A stretch of 64,000 nt of DNA from Fragilariopsis cylindrus CCMP1102 (taxonomy: Eukaryota; Bacillariophyta; Bacillariophyceae; Bacillariales; Bacillariaceae): assembly GCA_900095095.1 (NCBI GenBank), contig FMBT01000456.1, forward strand, positions 30,478-94,477. The letters run 5' to 3'. Below, in pieces: positions 12,153-23,200 of the stretch; position 1 is the first letter of the stretch; each line of letters begins with the position of its first letter. The position numbers and the translations under genes were made by a program. The notes under the pieces are model-generated. The model was not told the DNA's origin. It searched no databases and saw only the letters and a list, made by a program, of their open reading frames with translations.

Positions 12153-13094
12153 TTACAGCTTGCTTAACTTAGGTATTCTAGAGAACCTAACGGTCTTCTT
12201 TTGTTTGGACGACATCATTGCCGTAGGAATATCGTCTGTCATTATTGCGCAAGTATTATGTGTCGCGATGTGATTAAGGCCCTCTGAAACACTGTGATCT
12301 CTTGAGTATACTAAAGATCTTTTTGTTCCCATGACAGCTATAGGACTATTAGCTGCAATTACTCTTGCCAATTTTACCGCATCGACCATGATTGTATCAC
12401 TATTAGAACAAATTCGTGAAACGAATCCTATTCTTAATGCCTCCTGTGCTGAAAACATTTCTCCTGTAAAGCAAAGTTCTCGTACACGTGAATCATTACC
12501 AGTTATCTTTGGTAATCGTTGCAGTGTTCCAACATCGGCTGCCAAACCGATCTTAACTTCCCTAACTGAAAATTGGGCCGTTTTTGTACATAAGCGTATA
12601 TCACAAACAGAAGCAATATCAATTCCAGCTCCGATGCAACTTCCTTGGATGGCAGCAATGACTGGTACCGGACATTCTTCGATTGCAGTAAAACAGCGTT
12701 GCATATCTAGTATTTTTGGTAAAAATGCCATACCCTTTCGTGCAACATCATCGTTAGGATCATCTGATGAAACCATCATCAATGTAGGATCAGAGATATC
12801 AATACCAGATGTAAATGCCATTGTACCTGCTCCTGTTAATATAACTGCACGACAATCATCACCTATTCGACCCAAGGTCGAAAATACTTCACCAATTTCA
12901 CGCCACATGATTCGATTAATTGCATTCCGTTTACGAATACGATTTAACGTAACCACCACAATATGTGGTGAGTGTTCTTGTTCTTGTTCTTGTTGATGAG
13001 ACGATTCATATTCATCGTCACCACAGGCAACAATCTCAATTTTTAGATGTGAAAAATTCTTTGAAAGAGTTGGGTGGGATAAAAATGACGACAT
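12153..13094 (-). CDS. ECH1: Peroxisomal delta3,5-delta2,4-dienoyl-CoA isomerase (enoyl-CoA hydratase family)
   Basis: This intact 313-residue crotonase-fold enzyme isomerises dienoyl-CoA intermediates during beta-oxidation of unsaturated fatty acids. The family core is clear: AVILTGAGTMAFTSGIDI (84-100), the oxyanion-hole segment GSCIGAGIDIASVCD (151-165), and REVKIGLAADVGTLQRLPK (178-196). Glu179 and Asp187 there correspond to the catalytic acids of mammalian ECH1. The protein ends in Ser-Lys-Leu, a classical PTS1 signal, so it should be imported into peroxisomes. A Gln/Glu run (34-40) interrupts the N-terminus. No frame break or intron is seen. A plain enoyl-CoA hydratase is possible, but the AADVGTLQRLPK block favours ECH1. 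Confidence 0.9.
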   Translation of the reverse strand: MSSFLSHPTLSKNFSHLKIEIVACGDDEYESSHQQEQEQEHSPHIVVVTLNRIRKRNAINRIMWREIGEVFSTLGRIGDDCRAVILTGAGTMAFTSGIDISDPTLMMVSSDDPNDDVARKGMAFLPKILDMQRCFTAIEECPVPVIAAIQGSCIGAGIDIASVCDIRLCTKTAQFSVREVKIGLAADVGTLQRLPKITGNDSRVRELCFTGEMFSAQEALRIGFVSRICSNSDTIMVDAVKLARVIAANSPIAVMGTKRSLVYSRDHSVSEGLNHIATHNTCAIMTDDIPTAMMSSKQKKTVRFSRIPKLSKL

Positions 13095-13191
13095 TCTGTA
13101 TTATTAGTATAGTAATATTATCTTCGTTCTTCGTTGTATGCTCAAAGTTTGAACTAAGCTATCGTAACTTTATTTGGTGACTTGCTTGACA

Positions 13192-13213
13192 ATTGTACAA
13201 TTAATTGTACAAT
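13192..13213. repeat. 22-bp perfect palindrome
   Basis: The arm ATTGTACAATT is followed immediately by its exact reverse complement. It could be a cruciform or a dimeric-protein binding site; its use is unknown. Confidence 0.7.
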
Positions 13214-13383
13214 ACGGTACCGGTATTACATCAATAGTCTTGTGATTAGAATTCAGTGTACAGTAGAATATTTTTTTAACTTTTTCCTGCCGCGGCCCTA
13301 TTTTCTGATTTTCGCGCATGAAAATAAAAATAATTTACCTCACAAATTACTAGTAATGTCATTAAAATTGCAATTTCTTGATC

Positions 13384-13408
13384 ATTGACCATGTTATACA
13401 TGGTCAAT
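13384..13408. repeat. Hairpin: 11-bp arms, 3-nt loop
   Basis: ATTGACCATGT at 13384-13394 and its exact reverse complement at 13398-13408 flank the loop TAT. No T-run or gene end adjoins it, so a terminator role is not suggested. Confidence 0.7.
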
Positions 13409-13539
13409 ATACATCATTCAAAGACCATTATGAGAAATCTCAACCATCATAGAGCTCCAATGAGGTCTATAGTACATGTATTTGATGTTAATATCATTTA
13501 ATTTTCTACACTACTCCTGTAGTACTGTAGTACTGCTAT

Positions 13540-14130
13540 TTTTATGACATTATAGAAACCCATATTATTTCAAATTTATTTTCCATGGTAAAATCCAAAT
13601 TTGCTCTAACTACATCAATAACGGGACCTAACCAATAATCCAAATATTTAGCAGGCCACAATACTACTCCTAAAAGAGATCGAGAAAGTGTTAGCCCTCG
13701 AGGACATGGACCAATGGAGATAGGGGACCCGGAAGTGCGCATAAGGATCTATCAATTTTCGTTCCAAAATCCAACTCCCATTGCCACCACTAAATTTGCT
13801 CCAACTACGTCAATTATTGGACCCAACCAATAGACCAAAGATGTAGAAGGATATAATAATACTTCAAAAAGAATAACGTTGAGTTGTACGTCCCAGGAAA
13901 CGGATCCAAAGGAGTTACAGGACCCGACAGCGCGCATATGGATAAATCGATTTTCGCTCAAAAAACCTCCCCCCATGGTAACCCCCAAACTGGCTCTAAC
14001 TACATCAATAACGGGACCTATCCAATAATCCAAATATGTAGCAGGCCATCGAACTACTTAAAATAGATCCCGACAAAGTGGTATCTCCCAGGGAAAGGAT
14101 CCAATAGAGTTAGCGGATCATACAAAATTT
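13540..14130. repeat. Diverged tandem array, three units of about 196 bp
   Basis: The anchor resembling CTACATCAATAACGGGACC recurs at about 13611, 13806 and 14003, giving spacings of 195 and 197 bp. Each unit also shares a GGACCCGACAGCGCGCAT-like segment and a TAATCCAAATAT-like segment. On the minus strand two units are open in one frame and every unit encodes a variant of YWLGPVIDVVRANL, so the units may descend from coding sequence or a mobile element. I do not recognise the family. Confidence 0.75.
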
Positions 14131-14159
14131 TGGTTAGAATTGAAATAAATTATTTTTAC

Positions 14160-14345
14160 CACCAGGAGGATGGTTTGGCTTGCGCGATGACGCCATTATA
14201 TCCTATCCCTGAGCGCTACCACTTTGTCAGACTCTTTTGAAGTAGTATTACATCCTTCTACATATTCGGTTTTTTGAATAGGTCCACTTATTGATGTAGT
14301 TAGAGCCAGTTTGGGGGTTACCATGGGAGGAGGATTTTCATCTAT
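14160..14345. repeat. Inverted copy of the array unit
   Basis: 14288-14326 is the exact reverse complement of 13973-14011 (39 bp). Weaker complementarity continues through the ACAAAGTGGTA segment to about 14195. Together with the last direct unit it makes a large inverted repeat with an inner spacer of about 276 bp. Confidence 0.8.
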
Positions 14346-14805
14346 ATTTTTTAAGATAAAATGCTAGCATTTTGCGCTGTTATTTTTTTTAATATTAAGC
14401 GCGCAAAAAAATTGTAAACTTTTGTAAACACGCGGCAGGAAAAAGTTTGCGATCTGAAATCCGATGATTCGATTGATTGATTCATTCATTTGATTGAATC
14501 ACGAGGGCCTTTCGACCTTAAGTAAAAATTAAAAAATGTGAGAAACATACAGTCACTGAAAGAAGAGTACGTGCGCCTACCGTTAATGATGATTATTCTA
14601 TGTTTGTGAAACAACACAATTCTTGTCAACCATCATCGAAAATATCTTCACAATCTCACAGATCAGACATCAAACAACACTGTTCACGGAAAGAGAGAAT
14701 GAAGTGGAGCATATTATACGCTTTGAAGACAACCTCTTCCTTTATGCTGCTGACTCGAGATGTTCTGTAGATCGTAAATGATATAAACAACAGCACGAAA
14801 CAAGA
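14346..14805. other. Intergenic, upstream of the phosphatase-fusion gene
   Basis: AT-rich, with short direct repeats GATTGATT/CATTCATT near 14470-14500. I see no gene. It should hold the promoter of the gene starting at 14806. Confidence 0.5.
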
Positions 14806-15792
14806 ATGAAACAAAATTTTCTATTAGTCTCCCCATCAGACATTGATGGTGCTTTTTGTTCGAAAAAGCGACAACGTCAGAAGTCTTTAATAACGTGTAA
14901 TAGTCGATATGTCGAAGATAAAACAATCACATTTCGTGCTGCTTCTACTATCATCCTTATATTAACATCAAATTTACTGATGATGAGTCAGGGGTTTGTT
15001 GGGACGAGTCCGTCATTCATCCTTCGGCCTCGTTCGACGTCTTTTTCTGGAACGACAACAACAGCAATGAAATTCCCCTCCGATGGCGATAGTGACGACG
15101 ACAACGATGATGATGATGAGACATTACCGTCAGTACTACCACCTGATACATCATCGATACTGGAAAAGGACATATCGAAACGACTGTCTTCGGTAAATAG
15201 TCCCGTCTCTGCTACTGGTCTTCCACAACCAACAAAAACAATATTGAGAGAGGAAAACGTTCCAGTCTCTTCCTTATTGCCACCACCAATAAATATAGAC
15301 TCAAAGGAAGGAAATTCTAAGGATAGTAAAATAAATATGAAAGATGATAAAGCTTCTCAAGCTGTATCCTCCTGGGAGGACTTTTTGTCATCGCCATCAT
15401 CATCATCATCATCATCGTCAACGGGAAGGAGAGAAACAAATCTTCAAAAGGAAAAAAAAAGCCGGACGGAAAAAACAGAGTCTGAAAATACTTCTTCGAA
15501 TGGTAACGCAAACGGAAAAATTTCTTCGGACGATGTCGTTAAAGATTTATTACCTTCCATAGCCGATTTGTTTCCATCAGATCTATTTACTACAAAGCCA
15601 GATAGTGATCAGTTGTCAGAAAGAGGATCGACGATGTCTGATAATATCGACAACAAAGATAATATCCGCGCTTCTTCGACATCCACTTTGAATGGTGTAT
15701 TACCAGTCAGTGACCTATTCTATAGGTCCGCACAATCTATGACTGATATTAATGATAATGCTAACCAGAACAACAACGACGACGACAATAAT

Positions 15793-15830
<38 letters not shown>

Positions 15831-17897
15831 ATACGGGGATCGATCTCAGCGGGATGACGAAGAACTTCCCTTTTCAGCTGAACAATCCGATCAATTGACC
15901 ACATCACTTAATAGAATAAAAATACGTCGTAATAGTGCAAGATCAAAAGGATTTACAGCCGCTGGAACAAATACTAATAATAATAATACGAATTCTACCG
16001 CAACTGTTCCTAACAGCAGCAAACCGTCAAAGAGGAGAAAGTTACAACGTAGAGGAATGGAAATGCTAGTAGGAGGAGTTCCAATCAATGCAGATCCTCC
16101 ACAAAGATGTGTCGAATTAACGTACCAACACGATAAGAGTGTTAATTGGAACGAGGTGATAGCAACGAATACTCGTGACTTTGGACCGATGTATTATGGT
16201 CCTAGTGTCACTGAACTATCAAAAGAAGAACAAGGACTGTACTGCGAATTTTTTGTCAATTCGACTTTGAAATGGAACGTCTGTCCGAAAGATCTTAGAT
16301 CTATCTTGAACAAAAATGATGTTTCCACCGACGACGAAGAAGATAGTTCTACAGTCGAAAACGATGAGAAAATATACGAAAGTAACAATAATCGAATAAC
16401 AGATCCTGGCACGATAAAGGAATCATTTAAAAAAGCATCCATATTGGTTGAAGACGGACCCTTGAGCGTGGATTCCAACGTCGAAGAACTAAGTGGTGAA
16501 GTACTATTTTCGATGGGTCTTTCTAAAGAAGAACTGGAATCTAGCGGAAATGTTGTGTTGGAGCGGGTTCTTGCAACAGGGATATCAACCTCTGCACAGT
16601 CCACAGGGTTTGAGGTCGTCATTTCCAAGCTACGCTTATCCGATCAAGGAGACGGAACGACACTGATTTCTGCAGAGTTCACTCTTACGATAGAAAATAA
16701 TGAATCGATGAATTTTGCAGAATCCAAGAGAAGTGCAATCAGATAAATTCTTTTCTGGCGCAAGCATTAGATGACGGTGATATGCAACTTGCAATGGCAG
16801 CTGCTGCAAAGAAAGAATTGGAGTGGCCCGAAGAGCTTCGGAACCGAATAGTAGAGGAATTTCTTTTTGATGACGACGATGGAGATGGTCCCTCGGAAGA
16901 GGGTAATACAGCAGGCGAAGATCTTGTTATAGCCGTTTCCGAGACGAACCAAGAATTGACAATAGATTCTTTAACAATAGATTCTTTACTGAATGATCTA
17001 AACTACGAAGTTCAAGGATTCAAAAGAGATCAATCCGATATACCATTTGGCATGCCAGGGAGTCCAGTCTACGCTAAGGATGATATCTTTCTCGGAGGAG
17101 GTAATGATGGAGTGTTCTGGAATTACGCAGCAGACAACGCTGCGAATGCACCATATCAAGGGAAGCTTGGTCTACGGTTGGTGGATGCTGTCGAAGAAAA
17201 AGCTAAACAGAGACATCCACGCGTAATTGCAATTGGCGATGTCCATGGCTGTATAGACGAGCTCCAAGACCTTCTTCGAGAATGCAATTATGGACCCGGT
17301 GACATCGTAGTATTCCTTGGGGATTTGGTCAGTAAAGGTCCCGATAGCATGGCAGTTGTTCAAATGGCACGTGAAATTGGTGCGCTCGGCGTTCGTGGTA
17401 ATCATGACTTTGAGGTGGTCCGATGGCATCAGGCGATTAAGTCAGGTGTTGATCCACCTGTGGTTGGCTCAGAACACTATCATATTGCAAATTGTCTTTC
17501 GAAGGCTGATATGAAATGGATGTATAGTTTACCTTGGTACATATCAAGCCCAGATTTAGGCGCCTTGTTCGTCCACGCAGGATTTGTTTCTGGAATCCGT
17601 CTCGCTAAACAAAATCCTCGTTTGATGATGAACATGAGAAGCATCCTTCCTGATGGTACTGTCACATCAAAGTTTTTTAATAATTGGCCTTGGGCTAGAC
17701 TTTGGGATGGCCCACAGACAGTTCTGTTTGGTCACGATGCAGATCGAGGGCTTCAACAATATGAACATGCTATAGGGTTAGATACGGGCTGTGTCTACGG
17801 TGGTAGGTTAACAGCATGTATCCTTCCAGAGAAGAGACTTGTTAGTGTTAACGCAAAGCGTGAGTACTTCAAATATCGCAGAAAACATTATGACTAA
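14806..17897 (+). CDS. Plastid-type N-terminus and low-complexity region joined to an ApaH-like metallophosphatase
   Basis: The first 60 residues precede a hydrophobic stretch (AASTIILILTSNLLMMSQGF) that resembles a diatom signal peptide with a Phe-containing cleavage motif. Hundreds of Ser/Asp/Asn-rich residues follow, including an Asn run at 15797-15829, then an ordered block (CVELTYQHDKSVNWNEV) that I cannot name. The C-terminal third is a PPP-family phosphatase of the bis(5'-nucleosyl)-tetraphosphatase (ApaH-like) type, with metal-binding motifs GDVHG, GDLVSKGPDS, GNHD, FVHAG and FGHDAD; such enzymes hydrolyse dinucleoside polyphosphates or related pyrophosphates. One base is missing near 16740 (AI-K-INSFLAQ). 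Adding it makes 1031 codons including stop across both halves. A 15-bp tandem duplication at about 16959-16989 encodes TIDSL twice. Two separate genes remain possible. Confidence 0.72.
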
Positions 17898-18504
17898 TTT
17901 TAATAATGCGATAATAAGTTGCCCTTTCAATCATTAACCACAAAATTATGACTAGTTTTAGTTACTTATGTAGAAAGTTTACTTTCAATGGCTTGAAACC
18001 CAGAAATATATTGATGTAGCATGGGAATCCACTTCTGCATTCTGTTATCTTAGCCCAGAAATGTTACCAGAGGATCAAGATATTCAATACTATACTTTAC
18101 ATACTTACTTTACTTGCTTACTAGTAGCAGTGTTGATTATACGACTACTGTATTGAATATTATTGATGTTCGCGCGTAATTTTAGTCGCGCTATATCCTC
18201 TTCGACCCTCCTACTGTCCTACTACCGGTATTACGAAAGATCCGAAAGATTATATATGAATATTACGGCAATAACAAAACAAAGATGTATGTGTTGTTCA
18301 AATCCATCATACTTTCAAACATCATACTTGTATCGTACCTGGTATGTTCAAAAAGAATAAAGATGTGTGTGACACTTCTGTTGTGGCAAAAATCCTTCGA
18401 ATACGTTGAAAGAGACATCAACAGCCTCAAAAAGTTATAGTTGCTGATACAGGATTATCATCATCGATCACGTTGGAGGAGGACGAAAAAAGGGAGAAAT
18501 AAAA
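17898..18504. other. Intergenic region
   Basis: AT-rich spacer between two genes on the + strand. I see no gene, RNA or long repeat in it. Confidence 0.5.
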
Positions 18505-19671
18505 ATGACAAAAACTACTAACGACAATGCTGATATCGAACAGTCTCATCTTGATTGGACAAAGAAACAAGGGTGTATTTTGACGTGTGGTGGTAAGGCC
18601 GAAAGTTTTTATACTGCAGAACGTGGTTTTCCATTCGTAGAGACGGACCTTCCACATTATCATCTACTTAAAGGAGATACTCATTCTACCTTTAAAGATT
18701 TTAGAAGTTCGAAATTGCCATGTTCGTTGATCGCTGGTGCTTGGAATAGACCGTTATTTACTGGTGGTTGGAAACATTCGTCCGACAAGGAGGAATATGT
18801 TTATAACATTCAAACGAATAATCTATTCATCGATTTCCGTGTACCAAGATCTAGGGAGCTTGTTCTTACATCCAAAGCAACTTCTCTAGATGAATTGAAT
18901 CCATATGAACTCCGACTTTATGCTCGACAGCATATTTTTGCTGGTTATACCGTCCTTGATAATGAAAAGAATCGACCTGTTGCTACACGTCATCATTGTA
19001 TTGACTGGAACTTTGTTGGTGTTTCCCGACCACGTCCCAATAAGTGGTGGATCGAAGTCAATGATGATGATAACTCTGCCTGGAAGGAATATGCTTACGC
19101 CACGGATGATAATGGTCAACATTACTATCTCGAGAAATGGGAACGACTTGAAGGGGGAATGCCAGAACCTCGATTGGCACTCAAAATATCTCCATCTCAA
19201 AAGCGTAAATCGTCCTCTATGAATAAAATAGAGGATAAGGAGGAGGACGAAAAATGTCACGTACAAGAAGATAATGGAATCTTCGTTCTAGTAGGCGACC
19301 ACTTCAATTACGTAACAAGTCGAAAATTTTCTGGTAGTGAGCGATCCTATAACAACAAAACAAGTTTAGTTGATCTTGTAGATGAGGCTGTTGCTAATGG
19401 AGATCTGATAACGGCGCGTTCATATCTTAGTATCGAGGGAGGACATGGAAGAGTATCCAATAAATGGAAACTAGACTGCGCAATCCCATCCTGGAATGAA
19501 GGGAAGGATATACAATCCGTGGGGGATGGCTGCTTCGTAGTTACAGGTACCGATATTCTCTCCTGTAGCGTGGTTTGGAAGGGGTATAATTGGGACGTGT
19601 TTGACTGTAGCTTTGAAAGCGTCGATGAATTAAAAGTGTTTCTGGCAAAAAATACGACGAATGAAGAATAA
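18505..19671 (+). CDS. Uncharacterised protein, possible beta-barrel (HRI1-like)
   Basis: This intact 388-residue frame has balanced composition and no low-complexity bias apart from a Lys/Glu/Asp linker (near 19195-19265). Its first half has a pattern of aromatic-rich beta strands: LIAGAWNRPLFTGGW, then VYNIQTNNLFIDFRVPR and LRLYARQHIFAGYTV. The 'GxWxRP ... Y-x-Q-T-x-x-F-x-D-x-R-x-P' layout reminds me of the HRI1/lipocalin-like family, but that is a recollection and not a proven match. It has no signal peptide or membrane segment, so it is probably cytosolic. The second half (VVTGTDILSCSVVWKGYNWD) may repeat the barrel. No function can be given. Confidence 0.8.
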   Translation: MTKTTNDNADIEQSHLDWTKKQGCILTCGGKAESFYTAERGFPFVETDLPHYHLLKGDTHSTFKDFRSSKLPCSLIAGAWNRPLFTGGWKHSSDKEEYVYNIQTNNLFIDFRVPRSRELVLTSKATSLDELNPYELRLYARQHIFAGYTVLDNEKNRPVATRHHCIDWNFVGVSRPRPNKWWIEVNDDDNSAWKEYAYATDDNGQHYYLEKWERLEGGMPEPRLALKISPSQKRKSSSMNKIEDKEEDEKCHVQEDNGIFVLVGDHFNYVTSRKFSGSERSYNNKTSLVDLVDEAVANGDLITARSYLSIEGGHGRVSNKWKLDCAIPSWNEGKDIQSVGDGCFVVTGTDILSCSVVWKGYNWDVFDCSFESVDELKVFLAKNTTNEE

Positions 19672-20240
19672 ATAGATAGATATAAAGTAAGCCTAATACA
19701 ATATATATATATATATAGATATATATATATATATATATATAAATATAAATATGTACATACATATGGTTTTCATCTACACAGTGTATATCAAATATGACAA
19801 GAGCTACATTGTTTAAGTTTTTCATAGCTAATTAATATCATTGATTTTAAGTTTCATCATAAATTTTGAATAATAAAAAAGCATGATTACTCCTGGCTTG
19901 AGAACATGACAAATTAAAGTGCATGATACCATACTTTTATTCAGTTATCTTGTACTTAAGCACGATGTATTTAGTACTATATCGAAGACTTCCAAAAAAT
20001 CAGGTCAGTTCAATAGTTGTGTTATCTGTCATGTTGGGGAAGTTTTTTGCCTAGTCAAATCTTCCCCCAAATTGAAAATCATCGACGACATCAACAAGCG
20101 GTAATGCATCTACAAAATCTTACAACTTTTCACTCTTTATCAATTATTATCGATGTTGACAACCAAAATCTCATTCTATTATTACGAAGATACGAAGAAA
20201 GTACCAATATCAAACTCGAGCTTGTCATACAGTCGCCACG
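19672..20240. repeat. Intergenic with (TA)n microsatellite
   Basis: A TA dinucleotide run with one interruption lies at about 19700-19740, just after the preceding gene. The remainder, up to the INTS6 start, is AT-rich and without visible genes. Confidence 0.6.
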
Positions 20241-23200
20241 ATGATTGTCGTATTTGTCATTGATACTTCCCCTTCAATGGGTAAGCATCTTGTGGACAAT
20301 AACAGTCTTGGCAGCAATGGAAATACAAGTAGCATGTCGCGATTAGATCTCGCCAAAATGGCTGTGGAAAAAGTGGTAACCGGATTGAAAAAGAGAGTGC
20401 ATGAGCACAATTCAAACCTGCAGCAGCTCCCGCCTAAACTTCAAGAGTCCTTTCATAATATTGGGTTGGGATTTACTCAAAAAGATGATTTTTTGCTGTT
20501 AACGACGGCACCACAATCGACGGCGATTTGTGGTGCGGGAGGTAGGCTGTTGGTAGGATTCGGGGCTGATCATTATGCGGGGAATACTTCGGGAATATCG
20601 GGAACAGCAGAGAATCCGGTAATGGAGCAACCGGTAATATCACATGGAATCGACAGCTTTCAAAGAGAATTGAAGCGCATCAAAGCAAATCAACACCACA
20701 AAAATCAGAAAGAAGGATCATCGTCAAAACAATTTCCAGAAGATGGAGGTGGAATTATAGGACTCAACGCAGCGCTGTCTGCCGGTCTTCAAATGCTATC
20801 AAGATATCGCTTACAATTCAAGGCTACCGAAAACTTTGCAATGGGGCGATTGCCATCTGCAGCAATCTTGAATCCAAGTATGGGAGGAGCTGCTACACAT
20901 GCATTACAACCAGCATGCATGATAATAATCACTGACGGTGCTTGTTTAAGGTCATCAGCGTCCGAAGGTGGAGGAGCCCTCAAACTTCAACCTTCTACAT
21001 TGTTACGGGAATTTTATCAAGAACCGTTTCGTTGGGATCAGCGAATATTTTGTTTAGGAGTGGGAGGAAAAGAATCAACTTCATCTACCCAATATTTGCA
21101 TCCTCATTTGCGAGCACTTTGTGAGGTAACAGGTGGGAGTCATATGATGTTGCGATCGGCAAATAAGCTCTCCCACCTATCCGACCTTCTGGTTAATCTC
21201 ATGGCACCTGCTAGACCACGAGATTTGCCAATAAAAGATCCCATTTCATTCCCCTCAGGAAATCAGCAGCAAAAGCAGCAACAAGAACAAAACTCTTTTT
21301 CTATAACAAAGGGTACGTTTGTGAATGGTGGACCAGTGGTATGTTTCCAAGCACTGGAACCTGATATGAATTCGGGCAAAGCAGCAGCCAAACACCGAGC
21401 GGTTATATCTTACGTACCAATTAGTCTATGTGACACATTGTCATCGACTTCCATTCCTGGAGTTTTTCCTGGAGATACCGGTATGTTTCAGCCCCCCGTT
21501 TGGTGTATTCCAGAATCTTTTTTCCCTAACAAAAAGCTAGACACTTTACCGCCACGTCCAGCTCAACCGCACCTATTATTTTCGAGATTCCCATCCCGAC
21601 TGGGATCAAAATGCTTCGAACCATCTACTGCAATGAAAGCATTAACTCGTCTTGATCAACTCGTTTTGATGAATTTGAAATTCATTACACCATCGGGAAC
21701 TTTCAGCAGTAATCAACAATCGCGATTTTTGAAACGAGATGTATATGTTTGTGAATGGATTTCAGTGGAGGGAAAAGGAGCGGAAGCACCGAACAGCTCT
21801 CAGACTGCTGAGTATTTTCCAGTACTAGTATCTGGGGCAGGAAGGCCCACTCTCAGTGATGGGGAGGGTAATTTTTTGTCAGTTGGAATTCTACATGTTC
21901 CACCTCGAACATCGACGACAACGTTTTCCTCCCACTCATCAGCAGACCGATTGTCGACGCTCACTCTTCTACCGCCAGAACCTCATGTTTTACTTCCTTT
22001 GCTCATCCGGGCTGCAGAAGCCGAACACCGTGTCTTGAAAAAGGCTACATCGCTGACTGAAAACAAAGACTCGACATCAGCCGGATTGATCCACAAACAA
22101 GCGTTGGCAGCCTCTCGATCAGTCCATCTAGATGAAAGTTGGAGGAACGAGTTCAGAGCATATCTATTCCGATTGCCTCCGTATTATCAAACTGCATTGA
22201 AACGTAGTTTACGAGGTGTTCTACCGTCGAGTGCGCATTCTCTATTGAATACAGATGGTTCAGAAGGGGCACTTTCGTCACAGTGTTTCTCGAAGATCTG
22301 TTTGCAGAAAATCCGCAACGCAGAACAAATAGCTAAAACTACTAATGAAAGACTGGAATATCAGGAGATAGAGTTGAGGCGGCGAGGGGTGCCCATTCTT
22401 GACGTACCGAGTCGGCCCGATCAAAACCACCAGCATCAAATGTCATCTAGGGGAAATAATACCACGAAGAGTACAAAGAATATTCTTCCGACGATCAAAT
22501 ATGGACAGTATGATCCTAGATGTCCAGTTGAAAGTTACCTAACCGCGTTGCGACAGATGCCAGCTCCTTGGAGGATTTCGTCAACTGTGGGGTCTGGTAT
22601 TACTACAAATTCAAGTGCGATAGATGAAGGAGACGGTACCAAAGAAAAGATAAGAAAACATAACGCATTGGATGTCATAGGCGATTTGCCCGGGAACTGC
22701 CTCATGGCATATTATGAATCGAGAAGAAGATGGATCTTTGGCGGTTCTGGTTTATCAACACGGGGGCTGCATATAGATGGCGTCAGTAACGATGGTAGTA
22801 ATGTTCAGCACTGTGATTTTAAGAAAGACAAACTAAAAGAATCATTGCTTTCATTTGCTGGAGTTGGCGTATCCGAATTAAATGCAACTACTACAGCCAA
22901 GATGGGTGACTACCGGGAACGACTTCTTTGGTCACGTGCACCAGTTGTAGGCTATGGTGCGAATGATTGCACGGGAGTAGCAGCAACAACTTCACAGACA
23001 GGCGCCCCCGTTTGGTCTGTGGATGATGATGCGATGCCAATCGCATTCTTCGATGAAAGGACTGGTGAATTCGTTGATTCAGTCCAAGCTCGCTTACGCT
23101 CGCGGCTATTTGTCAATTTTGGAAATCGTAAGATATAAAATGATTGTGGTTTAGAATTGATTTCTTGAATCATCTAAAAATCTCATCATATCTTGTTTTT

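Larger units (their letters stand above)
13095..13539. other. Intergenic, with two perfect short inverted repeats
   Basis: No gene is seen. A 22-bp perfect palindrome lies at 13192-13213, and an 11-bp-arm hairpin with a 3-nt loop at 13384-13408. These lie between the ECH1 start and the repeat array that follows. Confidence 0.6.
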
